7,830 bases of DNA from a bacterium. Lineage in GTDB: Bacteria > Actinomycetota > Actinomycetes > Actinomycetales > Actinomycetaceae. Position numbers and translations under genes: made by a program. This document shows, piece by piece, positions 1 to 6,673 of this stretch; within the stretch, counting starts at the first letter, position 1, and every line of letters starts with the position of its first letter. Location: assembly GCA_030544165.1 (NCBI GenBank), contig JAUNRP010000089.1:1-7830 (forward strand), in the 5' to 3' direction. The notes below the pieces were generated by a model. The model had not been told where the DNA came from. It was given only the letters and a program-made list of their open reading frames with translations, and made no database searches.

Positions 1-2
1 GC

Positions 3-758
3 ATCGGTTCCTCCCTCCCTCTCCCCTGGCTCTGGGCCCTGGGGATCGGCGGGCTCGCCGCGCTCGGGACCACGCAGAGGGTGGCCGGGTGGATCGCGGG
101 GCTCGCCACACTGGCGGTGGTGGTCCTGGCCTGGTACGGGCTGATGGCACTCACGGGATCCCCCTTCCGCACGGGGGGACTGCTCGGGACGTTCTGCCTC
201 CTGATCCTCGGCGTCATGCCCCAGATCGCGCTGGGCACCTCCGGGGTGTTCGCCGCCCAGCGGGAGCAGGGGGAGATGCCGCGGGCGCGGGCGGACGATC
301 TGGTGGTGCGGGCCCACGATGTCCTGCGGACCACGGTGGCCGTGCTCGGTGGAACGATCGCCGTCTGCGCGCTCCAGATGGCGCTGGATCCCGAGACCAA
401 CGCCTGGGGCTTTGGCCTCCTCCTCGCGCTCATGGTGGGCTCGGCGCTGCGGCTGCGGCCCTTCCCCCTTGCCTCGCAGAAGCTCGCCCTCTGGGCACCG
501 CTCGTGGTGGGCACCGCCGCGCTCGGGGCCCGCGCGGCCAGCATGGAGGGTGCCTGGATCTGGGCAGCCGTGGCGGCCCTCGTGGTCCTGGCGCTCGCCC
601 TCCTCCTCATCGCCCACCTCGACCTCCCGGAGCATGTTCGCGCGCAGCTCCGCCAGATGGGCAACAGCCTCGAGGGCGTCACGCTCGTCACCACGATCCC
701 CGTGGCGGTGGGCATGTTCGGGATCTATGCGGACCTGCTGCGCGTCCTGAACCCATGA
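3..758 (+). CDS. eccD: EccD-like type VII secretion integral membrane protein, C-terminal part (5' end cut by window)
   Basis: The frame is open from the window edge to TGA at 756-758, giving 251 visible residues. No start is seen, so the gene begins outside. The visible part is almost entirely hydrophobic, with about eight likely membrane spans (visible residues roughly 8-24, 28-51, 60-78, 108-129, 134-150, 159-177, 182-206 and 226-247). One polar loop (about 79-107) carries the MPRARADDL stretch. EccD proteins have an N-terminal ubiquitin-like domain followed by about 11 spans and line the membrane pore of the ESX complex. The final segment, where a short charged stretch leads into a last span with a GMFGIYADLLR ending, resembles the EccD C-terminus. 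The stop overlaps the start of the next gene by ATGA, and eccC follows in the same operon, which strongly supports the call. Without the N-terminal domain, another multi-spanning T7SS protein remains possible. Confidence 0.77.
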   Translation: MGSSLPLPWLWALGIGGLAALGTTQRVAGWIAGLATLAVVVLAWYGLMALTGSPFRTGGLLGTFCLLILGVMPQIALGTSGVFAAQREQGEMPRARADDLVVRAHDVLRTTVAVLGGTIAVCALQMALDPETNAWGFGLLLALMVGSALRLRPFPLASQKLALWAPLVVGTAALGARAASMEGAWIWAAVAALVVLALALLLIAHLDLPEHVRAQLRQMGNSLEGVTLVTTIPVAVGMFGIYADLLRVLNP

Positions 759-1810
759 GCACCCCGCACCGGCCCGAGCAGGCGCCCGAATCCCCCGTCT
801 GGCAGCCCACGGCGGGCACCGAGGGGGCGCCCTCTGGTGCCACCGCACCCGGAGCCCCCCTCACGGCGATCGAGCGCCTGAAGCAACGGGCCACCGCGGC
901 CCCCGCCCCCACGGCGGGAGGCCCCTCCGGGGGGTTCGCCCTCGCGCCGGCGGAGCCGCCGGGCCCCCAGCCGCTCCGGATCCTGCGCAACGCCGTGGCC
1001 GGGATGTTCGGACCCGACCGGATCGTGCGACCAGTGGTGGAGGCGGTGGTGCGCGCCCAGCGCCCCCTCACCACCGGCAGGCGGGTGGTGCTGCTCGGCG
1101 CCCACCCCGGTGCGGGCGTCACCACCACCGCCGTGACGATGACCCTCCTCCTCGCCCAGATCCGCCGGGAGCGGATCGCGCTCGTGGGTGCCGGTACGGA
1201 TCCGTCCCCCATCGCCGCCCGGACGGGCGCCCCACCCCGGTACTCCGCCGAGCAGGTCCTCGCCGAGGTCGAGGCGGGACGCGCCATCGGAAGCGATCAG
1301 CTCGTGCAGGTGATGGACCAGATCGCCCCCAACGCGTGGAGCGTGGCGGCACAGCGGGATCCGGGCACGCCGGCCACCTCCCGCCTCACCCGGGTGTTCG
1401 CCGGCTCCTTCGGCGCCACCGTGGTGGACGCGGGTTCCACCGCGCAGGGACAGACCGCGGCCCTCCTCGAGTCCGCGCACTCCGTGGTGCTCGTGGGAGA
1501 CGGATCACGCGAGGGGATGAACGCCATCGAGGTGGCCTTCTCCCACCTCGCCAGTGCCCACCTCATCCAGCCGGAGCGCCTCGTGGTGTGCCTCGTGCAG
1601 ACCCGCAGGTCGAGCCGGATCGACCTCACGTGGGAGGCGGGAGTGGTGCGCAAGCAGGGCATCCGGAGCGTCGGCGTGCCGTGGGATCCCCACCTCGCGC
1701 AGGGACGCCAGGTGCGCACCAACTTCCTCGCAGCCCCCACCCTCGGCGCCCATGCCCGGCTCATGGCCGAGGCGATCGATTCCTCGATGACCGCAGGAGG
1801 CCGCCTGTGA
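755..1810 (+). CDS. EspI-like MinD/ParA-fold protein of a type VII secretion locus, degenerate P-loop
   Basis: A 351-aa soluble protein. Residues 1-75 are Pro/Ala/Gly-rich and probably disordered; a MinD/ParA-like domain fills about 75-345. I chose ATG 755 because it overlaps the eccD stop (ATGA) and because upstream codons in this frame lie inside eccD; no clear Shine-Dalgarno is seen, so translational coupling is likely. Fold cues are a hydrophobic strand RVVLLGA (110-116) leading into a P-loop position, a Walker-B-like strand ending in VVDAG (D225), and a late VGVPWDPHLAQG segment (PWD 309-311). From memory, mycobacterial EspI has a proline-rich N-terminus and a closely similar PWDRHIAAG segment. 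EspI is reported to down-regulate ESX-1 when ATP is low. Here the P-loop is HPGAGVTT (117-124): V122 replaces the catalytic lysine and H117 the signature lysine, so ATP hydrolysis is doubtful. Annotation pipelines may call it a chromosome-partitioning ATPase; its place between eccD and eccC argues for a secretion role. Confidence 0.75.
   Translation: MSTPHRPEQAPESPVWQPTAGTEGAPSGATAPGAPLTAIERLKQRATAAPAPTAGGPSGGFALAPAEPPGPQPLRILRNAVAGMFGPDRIVRPVVEAVVRAQRPLTTGRRVVLLGAHPGAGVTTTAVTMTLLLAQIRRERIALVGAGTDPSPIAARTGAPPRYSAEQVLAEVEAGRAIGSDQLVQVMDQIAPNAWSVAAQRDPGTPATSRLTRVFAGSFGATVVDAGSTAQGQTAALLESAHSVVLVGDGSREGMNAIEVAFSHLASAHLIQPERLVVCLVQTRRSSRIDLTWEAGVVRKQGIRSVGVPWDPHLAQGRQVRTNFLAAPTLGAHARLMAEAIDSSMTAGGRL
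1795..1800 (+). promoter_or_regulatory. Shine-Dalgarno site fixing the GTG start of eccC
   Basis: A perfect AGGAGG lies six bases before the GTG at 1807, inside the last codons of the upstream gene. It decides the eccC start over upstream in-frame ATG codons, which fall within the EspI-like gene. Confidence 0.88.
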
Positions 1811-4800
1811 GCGTACGCCTGGTCCACCGCCCCGCGCGGGTCACCCCCTCCCTCACGCTTCCCGAGGATGTGGTCCTCCGGGAACCGGCAGCACTTCCGG
1901 ACGGCGAGCAGGGGGGCATGGGCGCCCTCGCGCTCATCCCCATGCTCGGCTCCGCCGGCGCCATGTCGCTCATGATGTTCATGCGCAACTCGGCGTTCGC
2001 GGCCTTCGGGGCGATCCTCATGATCGTCATGCTGATCGGCGGCGTGGTCATGTTCGTCTCCAACCGGGGCAAGAACGAGCGCCAGCGCAAGAACCAGCGG
2101 GACCGCTACCTCAACTACCTCGAGCGGACCCGCCGGGAGCTCCGGGCCGCGGAGGACGAGTACCGCGCCTCGGCGGGCACCACCTACCCCACGCCCGGGG
2201 ACCTCGTGGGGCTCATCCACGATGACGCGCGGCTGTGGGAGCGCCGCCGCGCCCACTCCGACTTCCTCTCGGTGCGGGTGGGGACGGGGACCCGCCCGAT
2301 CCGTACCGTCACCATCCGGCCGTCCGACAATCCCACCGAGATCAGCGACGACTTCATGCTCGCCGAGGCCCGCCTCGTGGCCAAGCGGTTCGAGACCGCC
2401 CCGGACGTGCCCGTGGTGGTGGGGTTCGACCGCGCGGGGCACGTCTCCGTGGTGGGCGCGGGCGGGGACCGGCTGGCCCGCGCCGTCCTCGCGGGTGCCG
2501 CGGCGCTCAACTCCCCGGAGGACCTGCTGATCGGGATCATGGCCCCCGCCGAGCGCCAGGCGGAGTGGGAGTGGGCCCAGTGGCTCCCCCACGCGAGCCT
2601 GGGCGTCCGCGCCGGAGGCGCACTCCGCATCGCCCCCACCATGGAGGGCTTCCGGGCCCTGGTGCACCGGGAGCTGGAGTCCCGCACGTCCCTCGCGGCG
2701 GAGGCCGCACGCTCCATGAGCTCCGCCAACATCGCCGGATCCGTCTCCCGGATGCTGCTCGTGGTGGATGCCCGCGACGGCGCCGAGGGCTACCTCGAGA
2801 GCCCCGATCCGCGCTTCTCGCTCGCCCAGCTCGGTGTGACCGTCCTCCACCTCGTCCGGGACCGGCTGCGCGAGCCGGACTCCGTCAGGATGCGGTTCAC
2901 CGAGACGGACGCCGATCAGTGGGTGCTCGAGCGGTACCAGGACGAGGAGATCACCCCGGAGCGGGTGGCGTTCACCGCAGACCCGTTCTCCCCGCCGGAG
3001 GCGGAGGCCCTCGGGCGCGCGCTCTCCCCCCTCCGCCTCTCCGAGGAGTCCCTCGAGCACTCGGAGGAGCGCTCGGTCACGGCGTTCACCGAGATGATGG
3101 GGATCGGGGACATCCACAACGTGCAGTTCGACCGCATCTGGAACCGCCACACCGAGAGCTCGTTCCTCCGCGTCCCGATCGGGGTGGACGACGGCGGTGG
3201 GCAGGTGGTGCTGGACCTCAAGGAGTCCGCCCAGTTCGGAATGGGACCCCACGGCCTGTGCGTGGGCGCCACGGGATCGGGCAAGTCCGAGCTGCTCCGC
3301 ACCCTGGTGCTCGGCCTGCTGGCCACCCACAGCCCGGAGGACCTCTCCATGGTGCTCGTGGACTACAAGGGCGGCGCCACCTTCGCCCCGTTCGTGAACG
3401 CACCCCAGGTGGCCGGACTCATCACCAACCTCTCCGACGACGTCTCCCTGGTGGACCGCGTCTACACCTCGCTCGAGGGCGAGATCCTGCGCCGCCAGGA
3501 GCTCCTGAAATCGGCCGGGAACATCAACGACGTCACGATGTACCGCCAGCGCCGCGCGGAGGTCCTCGCGGAGGGCGGCGAGATGCAGCCCCTCCCCCAC
3601 CTGATGGTGATCATCGACGAGTTCGGGGAGCTGCTGACCGCCCGGCCGGACTTCATCGATCTCTTCCTCCAGATCGGCCGCATCGGCCGCTCGATCGGCG
3701 TGCACCTCCTCCTCAGCTCCCAGAGGATCGAGGGCGGGAAGCTCCGCGGCCTGGACACCTACCTCTCCTACCGGCTCGGCCTGCGCACCCTCTCCGAGGG
3801 TGAGAGCCGTTCCGTCCTCGAGACATCGGACGCCTTCACGCTCCCGCCGCTGCCGGGCTACGGCTACCTCAAGGTGGACACCACCGTCTACACCCGCTTC
3901 CGTGCCGGCTACGTCTCCGGCGAACTCCCGGACGAGACCGAGGCGGTCCAGGAGGAGGTCTGGAATCCGCGGATCGGGGCCTCCACCATGTTCTCGGTGC
4001 GCTACCCGGACCAGCGCCCGGAGGAGGACGAGAGCCCGGCGCCGACCAGGGCGAAGCGCTCCTCCTCGGCGCCCACGGTGCTCTCCACCATCCTGGACCA
4101 GCTCCAGTTGAGACCGCGGGCGGTGAGCCCCATCTGGCTGGACCCGATGCCGGACGTGATGACGCTCGACCAGATCTCCGGACCACCCCACGAGACGCCG
4201 CAGGGGCTCCGGCTCACCGCCAGCGCCCCGCTGCGCCTCCCCATCGGACTCGTGGACAACCCCGCCCGGCAGGACCAGGGCTCGTGGGAGGTCGATCTCA
4301 CGAACGGCGGCGGAAACCACCTCATCGTCGGTGGCCCCCAGAGCGGGAAGTCGACCCTCCTCCAGACCATGGCGGCCTCCGCGTCCCTCACCCACACGCC
4401 CGAGGAGCTCGGCGTCTACGCGATCGACCTGCTGGGCTCCGGACTGCTCGCGATCCAGGACCTGCCGAACGTGGGCGGTGTGGCGGTGCGCACCAGCATG
4501 GAGGCGATCCGGCGCACGGTCGAGGAGATCATCGTCATGATGGACGAGCGCGAGGTGGCGTTCGAGCGCCTCGGCATCGACTCGATGTCCACGCTCCGCC
4601 GCCGCCGCGCCGAGGGCGAGCTCCCGGACATCGGCTCCACGGACGTGATCCTCCTGATCGATGGCTGGGGCCAGCTCCGCGAGGACTTCGAGTTCCTCGA
4701 GGACCCGCTCCGCTCGATCGTGACCCGGGGTCCGGCATTCGGCGTCCACACGATCGCCACGGCGGGCCGGATGATGGACGTACGCATGCAGGCGCAGTCC

Positions 4801-5787
4801 TCGTTCGTGAACCGGATCGAGCTCCGGCTCTCGGATCCCGGGGACTCGGCGATCGACCGCAAGCTTGCCGAGCAGGTGCCCCAGAACCGGCCCGGACGCG
4901 CGCTCGTGGACTCCGAGCTCTTCGCCCACGCGGCCCTCCCCCGGATCGACGGCGTCGCGGACGCGGGCGATCTCTCGGCGGGCACCCGGGACCTCGTGGC
5001 GCAGGTCTCCACGCTGACGGAGGGCCGGGCACGGAAGGTCCGGCTCCTGCCCCGCGTGGTCACCGTGCGGGACCTGGCGCCCGCGCCCGGCAACCCGCTC
5101 CTCATCCCCGTGGGGCTCGCGGAGTCCACGGTGGAGCCGTTCTACTTCGACCTCGAGGACCGCGATCGGGACGTCATCATCCTCGGCGATTCGGAGACGG
5201 GCAAGACCACGATCCTGCGCCACCTCGTGGAGTCCCTCATCGCGCGCCACCCCTCGGAGGAGATCAACCTCGCCATCCTCGATCCGCGCCGGACCCTACG
5301 GGACGTCTTCCCGGAGGACTACGTGGGGGGCTACGCCTCCTCCGTGGCGGTGGCCTCGGGACTCATGAAGGCGATGCGGCCGGACCTCGAGTCCCGCGTG
5401 CCCCGCACCACGGAGTCCCAGGGGGACGACGGGCTGGCGGGCAAGCCCCGCGTGGTGCTCGTGGTGGATGACTACGACATCCTCACGGGCGCGGGCGTGA
5501 ACCCGCTCGGCGATCTACGCACCTTCATCGCCATGGGTTCCCAGATCAAGTTCCAGACCCTCGTGGCCCGGCGGATGTCGGGCGCTTCCCGCGCCATGTA
5601 CGAGTCCGGCTTCTCCACGCTCAAGGACTCGGGCGCCACGGGCATCATGCTCTCCGGTGACCGGATGGAGGGCGCCCTGCTCGGTGGGATCCGCCCCCAG
5701 CGTTTCCCGGTGGGCCGCGGCATGGTCATCCAGACCGGCCGTCCGCCGCAGACGGTCCAGTTCGCACTCCCGGACGGCGTGGAGTAG
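1807..5787 (+). CDS. eccC: Type VII secretion motor ATPase EccC (FtsK/SpoIIIE family), single-chain form
   Basis: A 1326-aa protein, the usual length for unsplit EccC. It is the cytosolic motor that recruits Esx substrates and drives their export through the ESX membrane complex. The N-terminus has the Arg/Pro-rich lead typical of EccC, two membrane spans (about 39-59 and 62-85) and a charged helical stretch (about 86-130). Three ATPase domains follow. D1 has Walker A GATGSGKS (487-494, K493) and Walker B LMVIIDEF (D604, E605). D2 has GGPQSGKST (842-850, K848) with Walker B ending IDGWG (D952, no Glu). D3 has GDSETGKTT (1127-1135, K1133) with VVDDYD (D1221, D1222). Only D1 thus has the full Asp-Glu catalytic pair, as expected for EccC, where D1 is the working ATPase and D2/D3 bind ATP and substrate. 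The GTG start overlaps the previous stop by 4 bp (GTGA) and follows a perfect Shine-Dalgarno. The reading frame is intact. It is not the split EccCa/EccCb form. Confidence 0.96.
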   Translation: MSVRLVHRPARVTPSLTLPEDVVLREPAALPDGEQGGMGALALIPMLGSAGAMSLMMFMRNSAFAAFGAILMIVMLIGGVVMFVSNRGKNERQRKNQRDRYLNYLERTRRELRAAEDEYRASAGTTYPTPGDLVGLIHDDARLWERRRAHSDFLSVRVGTGTRPIRTVTIRPSDNPTEISDDFMLAEARLVAKRFETAPDVPVVVGFDRAGHVSVVGAGGDRLARAVLAGAAALNSPEDLLIGIMAPAERQAEWEWAQWLPHASLGVRAGGALRIAPTMEGFRALVHRELESRTSLAAEAARSMSSANIAGSVSRMLLVVDARDGAEGYLESPDPRFSLAQLGVTVLHLVRDRLREPDSVRMRFTETDADQWVLERYQDEEITPERVAFTADPFSPPEAEALGRALSPLRLSEESLEHSEERSVTAFTEMMGIGDIHNVQFDRIWNRHTESSFLRVPIGVDDGGGQVVLDLKESAQFGMGPHGLCVGATGSGKSELLRTLVLGLLATHSPEDLSMVLVDYKGGATFAPFVNAPQVAGLITNLSDDVSLVDRVYTSLEGEILRRQELLKSAGNINDVTMYRQRRAEVLAEGGEMQPLPHLMVIIDEFGELLTARPDFIDLFLQIGRIGRSIGVHLLLSSQRIEGGKLRGLDTYLSYRLGLRTLSEGESRSVLETSDAFTLPPLPGYGYLKVDTTVYTRFRAGYVSGELPDETEAVQEEVWNPRIGASTMFSVRYPDQRPEEDESPAPTRAKRSSSAPTVLSTILDQLQLRPRAVSPIWLDPMPDVMTLDQISGPPHETPQGLRLTASAPLRLPIGLVDNPARQDQGSWEVDLTNGGGNHLIVGGPQSGKSTLLQTMAASASLTHTPEELGVYAIDLLGSGLLAIQDLPNVGGVAVRTSMEAIRRTVEEIIVMMDEREVAFERLGIDSMSTLRRRRAEGELPDIGSTDVILLIDGWGQLREDFEFLEDPLRSIVTRGPAFGVHTIATAGRMMDVRMQAQSSFVNRIELRLSDPGDSAIDRKLAEQVPQNRPGRALVDSELFAHAALPRIDGVADAGDLSAGTRDLVAQVSTLTEGRARKVRLLPRVVTVRDLAPAPGNPLLIPVGLAESTVEPFYFDLEDRDRDVIILGDSETGKTTILRHLVESLIARHPSEEINLAILDPRRTLRDVFPEDYVGGYASSVAVASGLMKAMRPDLESRVPRTTESQGDDGLAGKPRVVLVVDDYDILTGAGVNPLGDLRTFIAMGSQIKFQTLVARRMSGASRAMYESGFSTLKDSGATGIMLSGDRMEGALLGGIRPQRFPVGRGMVIQTGRPPQTVQFALPDGVE

Positions 5788-5854
5788 CCGGGCCCCGCCG
5801 GTGGTCTGGCCGCCCCGGCACCGGCACGCCAGGCAAGGGAACGCCACGCACGCA

Positions 5855-5893
5855 AAGAGCCCGTGGGCCCCAACCGGGCACCCACGGGCTCTT
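5855..5893. terminator. Inverted repeat between convergent genes, probable bidirectional terminator
   Basis: Two perfect 13-base arms (5855-5867 and 5881-5893, starting AAGAGCCCGTGGG) flank a 13-base loop. The hairpin sits 67 bases after the eccC stop and 10 bases after the - strand esx stop, where transcripts converge. The T-runs after the stem are short in both directions (CTTGG on +, CTTTG on -), so it is either a weak intrinsic terminator or an RNA 3'-end stabiliser. Apart from this, the 5788-5903 gap holds nothing I can identify. Confidence 0.72.
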
Positions 5894-5903
5894 GGTGAAT
5901 CTG

Positions 5904-6206
5904 TCAGGCGTTGGTGGCCTGGTTGACAGCCTTCTGCGCGGCCGACATGGCGTCTCCGGCGCGGGACATCTGCTCGTTGATCACCCTACGCACGGCGGTC
6001 ACGCACTCGAGCGCCTCCGCCTTGGCCTGCTTGAGGAGATCGTGGTTGATGTCCATGCCCTCGGCGGCGGCGTCCACCATCCAGTCGGCACGCAGGCGGC
6101 CGTACTCGGTGTCCTCCTGGCCGAACAGGTTGTCGAGTTCTCCCAGGATCTTGTCCAGGTCATCGGACGCGGTCTGGGCGGCAGCAATGGAAAATGCGGT
6201 AGTCAT
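5904..6206 (-). CDS. WXG100-family (Esx) protein, second of the pair, altered WXG turn
   Basis: A 100-aa protein without signal peptide or membrane span, exactly the WXG100 size. Helix 1 covers roughly residues 6-40 and helix 2 roughly 46-96, both rich in Ala, Asp, Glu and Gln; they are separated by a turn with a tryptophan at position 42, where WXG100 proteins have theirs. The turn reads W42-M43-V44, so the conserved glycine is missing. No YxxxD/E export motif is seen near the C-terminus (the end is QKAVNQATNA). WXG100 proteins form antiparallel helical-hairpin dimers and are secreted by the ESX machinery; the second small gene immediately upstream is the likely partner. The ATG start is supported by AGGGAG eight bases before it. 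The two genes are 18 bp apart and co-directional, so almost certainly one operon. The altered turn could make simple domain searches miss it. Confidence 0.8.
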   Translation of the reverse strand: MTTAFSIAAAQTASDDLDKILGELDNLFGQEDTEYGRLRADWMVDAAAEGMDINHDLLKQAKAEALECVTAVRRVINEQMSRAGDAMSAAQKAVNQATNA

Positions 6207-6214
6207 GGGGTTCT

Positions 6215-6220
6215 CTCCCT
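6215..6220 (-). promoter_or_regulatory. Shine-Dalgarno site of the second esx gene
   Basis: AGGGAG on the - strand, eight bases before the ATG at 6206 and within the short gap after the upstream esx stop. It supports independent re-initiation on a two-gene transcript. Confidence 0.7.
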
Positions 6221-6224
6221 ACTC

Positions 6225-6566
6225 TCAGTGGTTGGACCAGGACACGGGGGCGTCGGTCACGGTGCCCGCCGCGTTCTGGGACTCGGTGGTCATGTCGCCC
6301 ACACCGAGCTGGATCTGGTAGTTGGCCATCGCGTTCGCGCTCTGGAGGTTGTCGAACGCCCTGTTGGTCAGGTTCAGCACGTTCGCCACCTTGTTGGAGA
6401 GGAACTTGTTCTGCTTGTCCACGGCACCCTGGATCGCCGGTCCCCAGTTCTCGGGGACGTTGATGAGCTTCCCGAGCTCCGCCACGATGCCGTCGAAGAT
6501 CTGGTGTCCGACAGTCGTGTTCTGAGGCATCGCCTCGTCCTGGATCACATACTTGTCCTGCGCCAT
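6225..6566 (-). CDS. WXG100-like (Esx) protein, first of the pair
   Basis: A 113-aa protein without signal peptide or membrane span. A helix (about 17-36) leads to a turn NWGPA (W41, G42, A44), then a second helix (about 45-85) and a polar tail of some 25 residues. The position of W41, the small size, the helical-hairpin pattern and the adjacent second WXG100 gene point to an Esx protein, probably the partner of the downstream product. The turn is WGP rather than WxG. I chose ATG 6566 because a GCAGGG lies six bases upstream and the next eleven codons show the strong G/C third-position bias of real genes, while codons further upstream do not. ATG 6530 is a serious alternative: it has AGGA seven bases upstream and would give 101 aa, but it would put the tryptophan at 29, early for the family. 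Family membership rests on pattern and context, so it is less certain than for its neighbour. Confidence 0.74.
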   Translation of the reverse strand: MAQDKYVIQDEAMPQNTTVGHQIFDGIVAELGKLINVPENWGPAIQGAVDKQNKFLSNKVANVLNLTNRAFDNLQSANAMANYQIQLGVGDMTTESQNAAGTVTDAPVSWSNH

Positions 6567-6614
6567 TCCTGGCCCTGCCTTCCGGTCTCTTGCGTGTCTC
6601 GATCCGCACGCCGT

Positions 6615-6652
6615 TGCATAGCCAGCCTCACGGACTCGGCCAGCACAGTCAA
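6615..6652 (-). promoter_or_regulatory. Candidate promoter region for the esx pair
   Basis: The 107-bp gap 6567-6673 between trmI and the first esx gene is less GC-rich than its surroundings. On the - strand it holds TTGACT (6647-6652), which resembles a -35 box, and TATGCA (6615-6620), which resembles a -10 box. They are 26 bases apart, too far to act together as one standard sigma-70 promoter, so at most one is likely real. I see no convincing operator or terminator here; read-through from trmI is also possible. Confidence 0.25.
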
Positions 6653-6673
6653 CGATATCCGGGGGAGGAATCT

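Noticed and set aside
89..754. Upstream extension of the EspI-like frame, which stays open back to position 89
   Set aside because: The region codes for the membrane spans of EccD in another frame. The extension is Gly/Arg/Pro-rich shadow sequence, and ATG 755 at the ATGA overlap is the natural start.
1297..5250. A very long open frame on the - strand, opposite eccC (1317 codons)
   Set aside because: It mirrors a strongly G/C-third-position-biased gene, which suppresses stops on the opposite strand. The translation is a low-complexity Arg/Gly/His/Glu-rich stretch with no recognisable domain, while the + strand codes for a complete EccC.
2750..5475. Similar GTGCTCGTGGTGGATG-type words in eccC near 2757 and 5456
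   Set aside because: Both encode a hydrophobic strand ending in Val-Val-Asp with preferred codons. They are coincidental codon-level similarity, not a repeat element.
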